This document shows, piece by piece, positions 24,154 through 36,052 of a stretch of DNA of 64,000 nt. Under the pieces are notes generated by a model. It was not told where the DNA came from. It ran no database searches and saw only the letters and a program-made list of their open reading frames with translations. Every line of letters starts with the position of its first letter. The stretch's first letter is position 1. The translations under genes were made by a program, and so were the position numbers. The stretch spans positions 248,001 through 312,000 of the forward strand of contig QANY01007467.1 of assembly GCA_003255025.1 (NCBI GenBank), read 5' to 3'. This DNA is from Datisca glomerata (taxonomy: Eukaryota; Streptophyta; Magnoliopsida; Cucurbitales; Datiscaceae).

Positions 24154-26068
24154 ATTCAAAATTCAGCACATTCTTCTGGTTTTTCAGGAAGTCCCTTAGC
24201 CTATATGGTCTCTCCTTTAGCTTGCATAGCATCTCCTGATTCAGTGTGTGACCAGGCTTGGTACCGATAGTGCAACCACTGATCATGTGACTGCAGATAT
24301 CATAAACTTGAACCTAGCAACTGAGTACCATGGTCTTAAAAAGCTTGCAGTGGGTAACAGCAAGTGTCTTAGTATTTCTCTCATTGTTCTGCACTTTTAC
24401 CCTTAAATTTTTCCCACTTAAACTTGATCGATTACTAAGAGTACCTGAAATCAAGAAAAGCCTAATTAGCATTTCTAAATTAACTGTTGATAATGATGTT
24501 TTTATTGAATTGCATGCCAATTTTTATTTTGTTAAGGATCTTGCCTTAGGAATGCTTCTTTTATAAGGGATTCTTGAATATGGACTTTATCTTCTTTCAT
24601 ATCCAAGTAGTCAAGGTTAATCAGCAAATATATGTTATTCCAAGAGTATTTTTCCTTGTAATTCAGCATTGTTTTCCATTCCTATTAGTCATTATAATCT
24701 TTCTAGTTCTTCTAATATCAAAACTCAAGTGAATAAAAATGAGACATTTGCTGCTTATTCTTCTTGTATTGATCTTTCTAAATCTCTTGAATGCAAACAT
24801 ACTTTATGCGTTTTAGAAACTGAAAATGGCATAGAAAGCTAGGACATCCTGCACAGGACATTTTAAATATAGTTCTTAACAACAACAATATTAAACATAC
24901 CCAAACTCCATTTTGTATATCCTGTCAAAGAGGTAAAAACCATGTGTTACCTTTCCCTACTTCTAGTTCTGCAACCTCAAAGCCCTTAAAACTTATTCAT
25001 ACAGATTTATGGGGTCCTTCACCCACTGTTTCTAGAGAACGGTATAGGTATTATATATATTTGCTAGATGACTTTAGTAAATTTTCTTGGGTATTTCCCC
25101 TAAAACTAAAATCAAATGCATTAAAATCTTTGTCATCTTCAAAACCTTTGTTGAGAACCAATTTGACAAGAACATCAAAGACTTGCAATCAGATTGGAGG
25201 GTGAATTTAGAGCTTTTGCTTCCTTTCTTCAAAATCAGGGAATAGCCTTTTGACATCCTTGCCCCCACAGACATCCTTGCCCCCACATTCACCAACATAA
25301 TGTCAACATAAAGAGAAAGCATAGACACCTAGTAGAGGCAGGTCTTTCCTTACTTGCTTAAGCTCAAATGCCCCCAAACTTCTGGTGGGATTCTTTCAAA
25401 CTGCCATATTTTTTATTAGTAGGTTACCTACTCCTACTCTTGACATGCTTTCTCCATATCAAAAGCTGTTTAACAAAGAACCAGATTATAGAACTCTAAA
25501 AAATTTTGGATGTGTATGTTTTCCTCACCTAAGGCCATACAATAAGCATAAAGTTGATTTTCATTCAGATATGTGTCTTTTCTTAGTCTACACACCAAAT
25601 CATAAGGAGTACAAGTCTCTTCATCCTTCTGGTAGAATGTATATATCAAGATATTAATTTTTTATGAAGAAGGTTTTCCTTTTATAACACTATTTTTCAA
25701 GACTAGTTTCACAAAGTATCTTTCCAAATCCTGTTTGACTGCCTTACCAACTCTTACAAGTGTCATTTGTCCTAATAATGAAGTTCCCCAAATTCCAAAT
25801 ACTACTTACCAAGAAGTAAGATTTATTCCATCTCAAAGTCCTTTCACTAGAAGCTCTCCCAGGCAGGGTTCAATCTCCTCAAATCAATCTAACTCAGGTA
25901 CAAATTCATCCTCTCTTACTCTTAATTTACATTCTGATGGTCAACCTACTCACCCTACACATGATGATCCTTCTCTATCACATAACCTAGTCATAGACCT
26001 ACACAGTTCACATATGTCTATCACAGAAAACCAGATTGCACAACCTAGCTAAAATGCACCTGCCTCTT
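24154..26068 (+). pseudogene. Copia protease and integrase remnants
   Basis: Over shifting frames this reads as protease (TDSATTDHVT at about 24262, aligning with the DSGAT.H active site of copia proteases), the GAG-pre-integrase zinc-binding region (RKLGHPAQDIL ... CISCQRGK, about 24835-24935) and the integrase core (LIHTDLWGPSP, DDFSKFSWVF, about 24990-25100). An integrase C-terminal segment with the usual N.E...RTLKNFGCVCFP phrase lies at 25385-25657. A Ser/Thr/Pro-rich linker ORF follows (25735-26052). A 19-bp tandem duplication (gacatccttgcccccaca) lies at 25253-25290. The reading is cut at 26069 by the nested element and resumes near 31650. Confidence 0.8.
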
Positions 26069-26436
26069 TGTCGGATCAGGTTTTAGAATTTGAGGAAAAA
26101 TCAATGAAACACGAATGCTTTGTGGGAAAAAAATCAAAAAAATTTCACATCAACGAATTTAATCATAGTAAATATAAACACCATACAAACGATTATGCAT
26201 ATTAAGTTAAACATATTCAAAAGACGTAGAAACAACTTTATACCTTTCTTGTATCGGAGACTTTCTGAATAGGTGGAATCCTAATTTAAGCTCCGTGTTC
26301 TTCAATCTTTAAGAATCAAGAATTCAAATTTTTTTTCGCACCAACAACCACTTGTGGATTTCAGAAATATATCTCTAGAGAATATCGATAAGGAAATGAG
26401 AGTGGGCTCTCAAAACAACTGAGGAAGAACTTCAAA
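26069..26436 (-). repeat. Truncated 3' LTR of the nested copia
   Basis: About 368 bp are alignable by eye with 30034-30400 (shared blocks include tgcatattaagttaaacatat and gagagtgggctctcaaaaca), with perhaps one difference per ten bases. Similarity stops abruptly at 26436, where integrase-related sequence begins. Confidence 0.8.
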
Positions 26437-26444
26437 ACAGAACT

Positions 26445-27199
26445 ATATTTCCAAGGCATATTCCCGGAACGAACCTGGGAGGGATGAGTAACTCATCATT
26501 GATCTAACCGTATCCATCAGAGTTCGATTCCTTCTCTTTGACACACTATTCTATTCTTGAGTGCCAGTTGTTGTAAGCTAAGAAAGAATACCTGCTTTCT
26601 TAAGAAAGTCTTCGAACTCTCCTAGCAAGTGCTCTCCACCACGATCAGATTGTAATGTTTTAATTTGTTTCTCTTTGAAATTTTCAAAGGTTTCACGCTT
26701 TTGGTGCATTAGATAAACATATTCAATGCATTAGATAAACATATCCAAAACGTGAGTAGTCATCAGTGAAGGTTACAAAGTATTCATAACCTCCTCTTGC
26801 TTGGATATGCAATGTCACACATACATCACTATGTACGAGTTCGAGGCATTCAGTGGCTCTTTCACCCTTCGATGAAAAAGGTATCTTGGTCATTTTACAT
26901 TCTATACGTGATTCACATGTGGGTAGTGATCCCACACTCAAATTTTGCAATGGATCATCCTTTGCAAGTCTTTTAATCCTATCCAGGCTAATGTGGCCAA
27001 GACGTAAGTACCACAAATAGGTTAGATCGATTAAGTCAGACTTCAACATTTTACTATCCCTTTGTAAATCAGTATTTACTTCAGTGTCACATATCATTGG
27101 AACTATCTGTTTTACGTAAAATAGTTTATCTATTAAAGGTGCAGTAGTAATTAAGTAGTCATTTCTAAAACTACCAATTTCTTTATCAATAAAATTCAA
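26445..27199 (-). pseudogene. Nested copia GAG-pre-integrase and integrase core
   Basis: The minus strand encodes the pre-integrase zinc-binding module (LWYLRLGHISLDRIKRL ... LPTCESRIECKMTK) and the first integrase acid (LVHSDVCV). FTDDYSRFGYVYL follows, which holds the second conserved acid region, and then DRGGEHL and the N/SERRNRTL phrase with frame breaks. Integrase joins element cDNA to host DNA. A stop at about 26723 and frameshifts make it inactive, and the core ends at the LTR remnant. Confidence 0.8.
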
Positions 27200-27479
27200 A
27201 TTGAATCCTTACTCAATTAAACTAGCTATTGAAATAAGGTTCTTCCCAAAAACTGGAATATAATAAACATCACGTAAAACCATAAAACTATTATCAAATG
27301 AAAATTTAATAGTTCACATAGACACGGCCGATATTAGATCATCATTTCTCCAACGGAAGTTGAACTTGCCCTCGTCAAGCCTTCTGATTTCCCTGAACTT
27401 CTACATAACAGGCCATAGAGTCTATAATCCACGAAAAAGTAGAGCTTCCACATAACAGGCCTCAATAACAAGTACTATA

Positions 27480-28344
27480 CCTTTAAATCTCAACTCATTG
27501 AGATAGTCTAAATAGTTGCATTTCCAATTGCCAGCGACTCCACAATGATGACACTCGTCTTTCATCTTGGCTACTTTTGCAATGCCTTTAGCTTTCACAA
27601 CTTTCGAGTTCTTCTTCTTAGTCTTCTTCGGACCTCTCCTGTGTTTCTTTTTTTTGTGCCATAGGTGGAAGTCTTTCTTTCAGTAAAGTTTACCTCTCCC
27701 GTCTTCCTCTTATCCTTCAGAAATAGGGTCTCAGCAGCTTGTAGTTCCTTCATAATCTCAGGAAGTGAGTACCTCAACTTATTCATTGAATAATTAAGTT
27801 TAAAGTTTTCAAAAGTATCAGGCACAGTCTAAAGATCATATCAACTTGTGTCTCGCCATCTACCCCAGCACCCATTATCTCCATCTTATTCAGATAACTA
27901 ATGATCAACATCATATGTTCTCTAACAGGAGTTCCAGGTTTCATCCTACAGTTCATGAAGTTTCACACAGCAGCCTGTTTGGCTTGATGACCCTGATCTC
28001 CGAACATTTCGATGATGTTCAACATCATATCAGCAACAGTTTTCATGTTCTGATATTGTTGTTGTAACACATTACTAATAGAAGCCAAGAGGTAACATCC
28101 AGTGATATTATCAGAATGCAGCCAAGAAGCATAAACATAATTTTTCTCTTGATTCGATTCAGCAATAGGCTCGAGTGATGAGCACGAACGTGTGCTTTTC
28201 TACCGTCAGCATGATATCAGGACTACGTCTCCAATCCACATAATTTTCACTAGTAAGTTTGTTCACGTTTAATATAGTTGAGAGTAAGTATAGCGACATG
28301 ATTACTGAAAATAATAAAAACGGTGTAAATAAATACTCAATCAT
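27480..28344 (-). pseudogene. Nested copia gag
   Basis: It starts with a LTSENYVDWRR phrase (about 28265), typical of Tnt1-like gag N-termini. After stops it continues through a helical region with the motif ETQVDMI and the ORF 27825-27595 (FKLNYSMNKLRYSLPEIMKELQAAE), then a basic region. Several stops and frame changes are present. Confidence 0.75.
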
Positions 28345-30018
28345 TTAGAAAAGTATAATTAATGATGCAAATACTTAAATATTGATAAATCCAATAAAAT
28401 TATTTATTCCATGATGTTAAGATCAACAACGATAGACTGTCTCATCTAAGGACAACGTTCAAGCTATCTCCTATAGCATTGAGACTCCTCTCGTTTGGTT
28501 AATGCTTCGCAAGATGTCACTACGTCTAGCTTAACCAATCACCAATACTTTTGGTCACCTTAGCCCCATTGACTAGCTCCTATGAGGGATTCCAATGTAC
28601 TTCGGTCTAAGTGTTTAACCAACGCATCGGCATTAAAGGTTACCATGAACTAACAGTCCGTCTAGGAACGATCCTGCCTCACCACTTCCTTTACAAGTTT
28701 TAGCTTATTAAGCAACTCGATGACTCAAAGCAACACGATTCTCAAGTTTCTCCCACTGAAGACATGACCACTAGGGTAACTCTAAACCATTTCTCATGCC
28801 ACGATCAAGTTTGCGTTAAGGACATTGGGAATGTTTCACGTAAACGACCCTCTCACTTAGTTTTTTTAGAAAAATGGATTTTTTGTTGTTAATTTTTCAA
28901 AAATTATAAGCTTTATTAATTTAGAAAAGGCAAGTTTTAAAACAGATAAACTTTTATAAAATTTAAATCTTAATTTAAAATTTATAACTTTTATAAAATT
29001 CACAATGTATTTAAATTATAACACATTATAAATTAAACTACAATGATGCATGTACATGCTACATAGTATTTTGATATTGGCATATTTCTATTTCTACATG
29101 GCATGTTATATGATGATGCGAGATTAATAATAAATCATACATTCAAAATTAACCTCCCTATTGGCTCATTTCTAGTTACAATCCGTAAAAGATTAATTTA
29201 AATATTAGTTTTCATGGCGTTTGTAATTGTCTCATTGTCCTTCAGGAACTTCCACCAATTTTGTAATTCATTACAACAATGCAGTCCCACTTTCGAAATT
29301 TAAAATTTTGATCAAAACCCTTTAATTAAGGAAAATTGTTCTCCTAATTAAATAATCCTTTTAAAATCTTATTAAAATTTAAAATACAAAAGATAAAAAG
29401 AGAAATTGATAATTATATTTTAAATTCAAAATTCAAAAGATAAAGTAGATGATATAGACAATTATCCTTTTGAATTCAAAAGATAAAATGGATAATTATC
29501 TTTTATATATCTGATACTATATCTTTTAAACTTTAATTATCTTTTATCCGATTAAAATCCAAAATTCAAAATCCAAAACTTTAAAGATAAAAGATGAGAT
29601 TAGGGTTTTTGAAACATCACAGTGTTTCCTAAACCTTAATCGTTATCACCTAGGGTTTCATAAACCCTAGTAACCATGCAGGGCACAGTAGCGGACGATA
29701 AGAGGGCGGACGGTAGTGGCCAACGACGACAGCAGCGGCGGTGGCGACCAGCAATGGCAGCAGGCGACGATTTCGACGGATTACATGGGATTTTAAAAAC
29801 ATACAATTTTTACAATAAATTACATAAAATCATATGCCTCAATTTCGGCGTACATCAGTTCTATAATTGAAAAATAATACGCCTAGAGCCAATAGATCAG
29901 GATCATTTCATAAAACACATTCAAAATAATTTTGAATCTACGATATAAAAATATGTCAATATCACAACATCCAACGATATATACGTTTAATCATAGAATA
30001 TTCATAATAAAAAATCAA
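28345..30018 (-). other. Leader of the nested copia, with a GC-rich island
   Basis: Between PBS and gag the sequence is AT-rich except for 29590-29800. That island contains telomere-like CCCTAG/TTAGGG words and a GC-rich cagcagcggcggtggcgac stretch. A 64-codon plus-strand ORF at 29676 is low-complexity and runs against the element; it is not supported as a gene. The leader is long for a copia element. Confidence 0.45.
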
Positions 30019-30031
30019 GGCTCTGATACCA
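30019..30031 (-). promoter_or_regulatory. Primer-binding site of the nested copia
   Basis: On the minus strand TGGTATCAGAGCC follows the LTR end (...CAACA plus 2 bases). It is an exact match to the usual initiator-Met tRNA complement. Confidence 0.85.
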
Positions 30032-30033
30032 AT

Positions 30034-31123
30034 TGTTGGATCGGGTTTTAAAATTTGAAGAAAAATCAATGAACCACGAAAGGTTCGTCAGCGGAAAATA
30101 AAAAAAATTCACATCAACGAATTTAATTATATTAAATATTAAAATCATGCAAACGGTTATGCATATTAAGTTAAACATATTCAAAAAAGGTAGAAACAAT
30201 TATATACATTTCTTGTATCATAGACTTTCTGAATTGGTGGAATCCTAATTTAAGCTTTGTGTTATTCAATCTTCAATAATCAAGAACTTCAAATTATTTT
30301 CGCATCAATAACCATTCGTGGATTTCAGAAATATATCTCTAGAGAATATCGCTCAGGAACTGAGAGTGGGCTCTCAAAACAACTGAGAAAGAACTTCAAA
30401 TTTCTTGGCAACACAGTAGGGAGGGGAGAGACAACTTTTGCTCTGTATTCTTAGGGTTGCGTCAACACACATCACTCTTATATTATAATTTTGAAATTTA
30501 CACATATACCCATATATGCTAAATTTCCAAAAATTCAACCCCAATACTTATGTAATTGCCAAAAATTGTATTTTCCCTTAAAGTCAATATTGTGTCCAAA
30601 TTTATCAATCCCACTTAATAAATTAAATTGATCTTCATCAATTAATTAACTAATATTTTTTATTTATTAATTATTCAATAATTAGAAAATAAAAAATTAA
30701 TTAATTTGAACACCAATTAATTGTTTATCAATAATTAAGTGACAAAATCCATCACATATGGGTTCAGGAAATACAGTTTGGCCCTAAAACATATTTTAGT
30801 CCAACTTATGTTGTTTCTTCTATTCATATTCTCATGAGCTATCTGTGAGACCGAATGGACTCACATGAATAAAGCTATGGGATTCAAATACCCAGTGAAT
30901 TTATCTCTATAAATTCTCAACATATTTAATCATGACATCGTACTACTCCACTATAGCTTCGATGTCGAATCAACTCTCGATTCATACGCGTTATATTTTT
31001 TTGTTGGTATAAATAAACTTTTTTATTTCACGGTCCACAGAATATTTTAACATATTACCATTCACGAATATTCCATATTTGTGAATCACGCAACTCTAAC
31101 ATAGCTAAATTAGGATCCCAACA
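30034..31123 (-). repeat. 5' LTR of the nested copia (~1.09 kb)
   Basis: It is bounded by TGTTGGATC at 30034 and GATCCCAACA at 31123 (plus-strand view) and lies directly beside the PBS. It is the only full-length LTR copy of this element in the window. Confidence 0.75.
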
Positions 31124-31644
31124 GTCAAGATATTGTCTGGCAATTTGATCTCACTCCTTTGGCATATCAAAGACTGCAAGTAACTAGGTCAAGCTTTGTA
31201 TTCACCTCAGAATAAATTCAATTTTGAAAATATCCTTAAGGTGTAACAATTAGATTTAGAGCTAGGTAAACGGTTTTACTCTAAACTAATTTGTTACGGA
31301 TCTATTCAACATGTTTCATAACATGCCAATGTCAACCGTCAGAGTCTCCACTCTCATGCCCCAAGACTGGCATCTTTTTGTTCAACCTAACAGTCATAAT
31401 CTGACTCGATTCTCCAATCGATCCTAAGACTACGAATATCATTCTAAACTATTTCATAAGAGCTTGTCTTGAAGACCCCTATATCTTTACTCTTCTTACG
31501 TTGACAATAGTCTCATGACTTAAGTAAATTATAAACACATTTCAATGAATAGAAAAACTTTCATTCATTCATTAAATCACTGAGAAATAACTAAATACTC
31601 ATAAATAGTTATTACACCCTACTCTATGGACATAATTTCAGTAG
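31124..31644. other. Unassigned 0.5-kb segment between nested LTR and host copia RT
   Basis: The region belongs to neither the nested LTR nor recognisable copia coding sequence, and stops are frequent in all frames. It may be a further LTR fragment or other insertion that arrived before the nested element. No terminal repeats were recognised. Confidence 0.4.
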
Positions 31645-32526
31645 TCTCTCCATCATATGGAAACAGGTCCAAAATGGGATAACTAAACCGAAAGCCTACA
31701 CAACCACCAAACATCCTCTTCAAGACCAAATTCACCCTACAGAACCTCTTAATGTTAAACAAGCACTTGTTGATACACACTGGAAGTAAGCTATGGTGGA
31801 TGAATTTAATGCACTGTTAAGGAATGATACTTGGGAATTAGTTCTCTATGACCCTTGTTGGCAACAAATGGATCTTCAAACTCAAGCTTCATCCTGATGG
31901 TAGTATTTAGAGGCATAAAGTTAGATTAGTTCTAAAAGAGTTCCATCAAATCCCTGGAATAGATTTCAATGAGATTTTTAGTCCAGTAATTAAACCAACT
32001 ACTGTAAGGATTGTGTTGCATCTTATTGTGGTTTTTAGATGGGGCGTGAAGCAATTAGATGTGAATAATGCATTTTTGAATGGCTATCTGTCTGAAACAG
32101 TGTATATACATTAGCCAATGGGTTTTACTGACTCTACTAGACTAGGGTTTGTGTGAAGATTTAAAAAGGCTTTGTTTGGCTTAAACAAGCTCCAAGGGCA
32201 TGGTATGAGAGGTTGAAATAGTGACTTATTTAGTGGGGTTTTCAGAATGCTAAATCAGATACTTCATTGTTTATCTTTAAAGTTAACAGAACTGTTTGTA
32301 TTTGTTAGTTTATATGGATGACATACTCCTTACAGGAAATAATTCTGGCCTCATTACTAAGTTGGTTAAAGACCTTCACAGCTCCTTTGCACTTAAGGAT
32401 ATTGGTTCACTCCATTTTTTACTTGGCATTGAAGTTCAGAAAGACAAAACTGTTATACATATATCTCAGTCGAAGGATATTGGTTCACTCCATCTTCTTC
32501 TCGAGTGTTTCAATTATACAAACTGA
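31645..32526 (+). pseudogene. Copia reverse transcriptase and 3' LTR scrap
   Basis: The older copia resumes with the start of the RVT_2 domain (EPLNVKQALVDTHWK, EFNALLRNDTWELV at about 31740-31840). It passes through a badly frameshifted centre ([11 protein letters not shown] region at about 32060, then WLKQAPRAWYERLK at about 32180-32215) and reaches the catalytic motif LVYMDDILLTG (about 32305-32340) and SFALKDIGSLHFLLGIEV. RNase H is absent. The duplicated gatattggttcactccat (32398 and 32478) leads straight into a ~30-bp piece matching the end of the 5' LTR, so RNase H and most of the 3' LTR are deleted. Confidence 0.85.
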
Positions 32527-35500
32527 GAAGTAACATTTTCTCTACTCCTAAATTCCTAGGGATAAACTGAGTTGCAATTTGGTGTCCGGTTGTGTTGCTC
32601 GCATTCATCTACTTATGTTGTATTTATAGACACTGAGAAGTATCTACCATGAACTACTTCACTTCCCATTTTCAGCTTCCTACCAAAGACCCACATCTTC
32701 GCCTGATGAATTGCAATTCCTTCTCTCCCACGTTCACTGTGACTTTGGCTTCGCACGATCGTCTTCTTCCATTTTTCATCTGTTTGTCTGCCATTTGGCT
32801 GTGTTCTTGTTTTGACATCTGGCTGAATATTTGTCTTCGTTTGCGAACAAGTGGCGCCATTTAAACCGAACATGTGACAAATGTAAAATTTGTTGACTTA
32901 CAATAATTGTCACCACTGACGTCTGAGGCACATGTATTTTAATGAAGAAATTCAAGTGTAAGCAGTATAATACGTAATTATATTATGTTCTGCATCAATT
33001 ATTCCAACAATTGTCTATTGAAGTACGATGCATACAATAATTTTATTTTATATTAAGAAGAGCAATGTCTGCACGTAACAGTGCCATTTGAATTTCAGAT
33101 CCAACGTACATTCCTTTCAACTCCATCCTAGGAAACCAAGAAATAGCCCTACCTAACTATAATTGAAAGATGAACAATGAACAATGCGTGAAAATGATAA
33201 CAAGACGATACCACAAATATTATAATTGAGTCTTAACTTGATCATTCATTGTTTACGTTTATAAATATTTTCAGTTGAAGTTTTACTTTCATACAATACA
33301 AGAAGCGTTCCTACAAGGTATTTCTTTAGAATGCACTTTTCTACTACTGTATAATAACATCGTTATCAATAATGTATGGATTTAGTGAGATTAGTCGAGT
33401 TATACGTAAACTGACCAAGACACTATAGTTATAAAAAAAATGAGAAAAAAACAGTGTTTTGCATTTCTAGCAAAACCACAAAAAGATAACGAAAGCAAAA
33501 GAAACTAGGAAGTGTTTTCTTTTTAATTATTAACAGCGGTTTGGTAAATTTAAAAGCACTTGCAAACACATGCAATCAAAGAAAATTCAATTACTGATGT
33601 TATTGAGGAAGTGTAACAGATTGTGATCTAAGTCATGTGCCTATTTGACTAGTTAGTCCTATATTCTTTATATTTCATGTATATCTAGATTGACAAGTTA
33701 GGCTAACGTTCATGGTAAAAGCCTCCAACTTAATTCTATGAATTTGTAGCTTCAAATCATATACCCTCCGGGCCTCCCCTACTACCCATAATATATCCTC
33801 CTACCATATGACAAAAGAGCATAAATAACCAAGGCAAAAAAGGAAAATAATATTCATCGAGACAGAGGAAGCAAGCTGGGAACTGTCAGACAAGTGTCAA
33901 CAAGTTCATGTTTGGAATTCGATGTGTGAAAAGGTTATAAAGAATTTGATTAAACTAACGTGCAAACTTTATATCCTTTCAAAAACAGAGATTGAATGAG
34001 AGATGATATGCGTTTCGGTGACTATGAAAAGTAGGTCATTTTCATTGGAGTTGGACTTTCAGCTAAAGGTATTGCCAGAAGAAAGAAGTAAACCATGTGA
34101 CAGAAAAAGAAATTTGGAATAGTAGCAATTTTTAGGAGAGGAATGTTATAAGGTCAAAATGGGTATAGATTCTGATTCAGTCCAGGTTTGCCCGGCAGCC
34201 TGCGGCGGACTCAACTAAGGTTGGTTGAAAGTAGACTCATCCAAGATCATTATTTAAAGCAATGAGACTTTGAAATCCAAACAGTAAAGAAAGACAGCTA
34301 GCAGCAACTGTTCAACCTTTTTAAGTTGAATAACAAGAATCCAGCTCCAAAAATAGTTTAGGTATCTCCATAAAGGAAAAACAAAAAAAACCAGGAAGTT
34401 AGTTTAGGTGAAAGAGCTGAATCTAGACAATTTATTAAGAAACATAGGCTTGAAACTCCTTTTGCATAGTTACTCTTGAGCTAACAGAAAAGTCCAATAG
34501 AAACAACTAACACGTTTTGTATCATCTAATCCCCGTGGAGGGCTTATTATATCTAATAAAGAAGAAAGGAGAAGTTCAATGAGAGAATAATAATAGCAAA
34601 CCTGCGAAATTTCATCTGTGAAACTTTTCTTTTTTGGTGCTCCTTGTTGTTTTTCTTTTGAACGCATTATGGCGGCCGCATTGCTGGCCAGTGCCTGATA
34701 TTTCAAGCATTTAGCATTAAGACTAGGTCAACATACAACAAAATATCACAGAATTTCATCTTACTTGTAAGATGAATGATTCAATAGCATGAAAGAAAGA
34801 TATCTGATAAGGTGCAATTATTTGATTAGTACACGTACGGCGTAGAAATAAATTCAATAGAGAAAGATATCTAATATCACATGAAGCTTAGGTTGAACAT
34901 CATGCCCTCAGCCCTCTAAATCAGGTGTCGGCAAATTAAAAACTGAAATATTAGAAGTTAGAAATCTACATTTTTAATTAGCTGACCTTACTTTTGGTTT
35001 GTATTTAATAAGGCACCATTCTCATTGAATTCTCTCTTTCCTGTCGCAGTACTAGGTTTTAGCATCATAACAGGATTAGGTTTTATTCAACCAGAAATTT
35101 AAGGCTTTATTTGTTTTGCTGGATAGCTGTAATAGTATACTTAATTTTGGAATGCTATGAAGTGTTACAGACTGTTATCATCAGCAGCATTCTAAATAAT
35201 ATCAGAAAACATGGTGAACTAAATCACTGATGTCCTCGATTCAAATATCTCTGCCCTTTTCTGACAATTCGGGAAAGATCTCCGTGAACAACCAAGTTGA
35301 TTACTGCAAATAAACTTACAAGGAATGAATAACCAAATATCACTGTCATATTTACTTCTTGAAAGATCGGAAGACAACCATGTTCTGCACAAATGCAGAA
35401 AATAACATGCAAAAGTGTATTCAGTTCTCTCCTTTTGATCAATTGGCCATTTGGACATAAAAATAAAGACATCTAACAAGTCAACCTAGCTAAGGTCTTT

Positions 35501-35820
35501 TGACATTTGACAGGTAGAAGAAGCATATATCAAGGGAGCAGCCACTCCATTTCGAAGAAATGTAGATAGGAAAGAGAGAGCAAGTATAACCAACTTGATT
35601 TGTTTAACAGACTCTGGTCCTGTACAAATTCAAAATATTTCTTCCAATCCTTTTCACTGACACATTTTAGTTTGCATCCTTTAGACAAAATATAATGAAA
35701 ATCCGCATTGGGATCGTAGATTGATAGAGTAGTGTTTTTTATAAGAAACAAGATTGATAAAGTAATGTATATTTTACAGACTTTATGGTCGAATGGGGAT
35801 AACAAATAACTTCTTTGAAT
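32527..35820. other. Spacer upstream of the host gene, no firm gene
   Basis: 32610-32880 is less AT-rich and open on both strands, but no family was recognised. On the minus strand about 34695-34600 there is an exon-like piece (ALASNAAAIMRSKEKQQG) between an acceptor-like ATCAG and donor-like GCAG/GTTTGC. Minus-strand ORFs at 35219-35479 and 35530-35805 contain one hydrophobic stretch and are unrecognised. These could be exons of an unidentified minus-strand gene sharing the intergenic region with the downstream gene, but the evidence is weak. Confidence 0.3.
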
Positions 35821-35830
35821 ATTTTAATAG

Positions 35831-35838
35831 TATATAAG
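35831..35838 (+). promoter_or_regulatory. Candidate TATA box
   Basis: TATATAAG lies about 215 bp upstream of the preferred ATG (36053) of the host gene. It would place transcription start near 35865 and give a leader of about 190 bases. AT-rich DNA produces such matches by chance. Confidence 0.4.
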
Positions 35839-36052
35839 GATTTTCATAGTATACTCGGTTCACAATCAGAATACAGAAAAACAAGGGGTGAATTCCAAAA
35901 TGGGCCAAAAATATTTATTTTGTAATTGATATATATACCACAAGACTGTGTTGCCATTACTGACACCCCATCCTGTCATCTATCTTGATTCAAATTCTGC
36001 TGATAAAAAAACAAAATTTGATTCAGCTTTCTTTCATTCCTGTAGTCCTACC

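Larger units (their letters stand above)
26069..31123 (-). mobile_element. Nested Ty1/copia element, internally deleted
   Basis: A second copia element lies in opposite orientation inside the linker between integrase and RT of the older copia. Its 5' LTR (minus strand) is 31123-30034, with PBS at 30031-30019. Gag lies about 28340-27480, protease/pre-integrase and integrase about 27200-26445. Integrase is then joined directly to a truncated 3' LTR (26436-26069), so RT, RNase H and about two thirds of the 3' LTR are missing. LTR ends carry the short inverted tips TGTTGGATC / GATCCCAACA. No clear 5-bp target duplication is visible, consistent with rearrangement after insertion. Confidence 0.8.

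Noticed and set aside
35948..36052. Upstream in-frame start for the arabinanase-like gene
   Set aside because: The 35 extra residues have low-quality start context and no conserved feature, while ATG 36053 has ACCATGG context and begins a transit-peptide-like segment.
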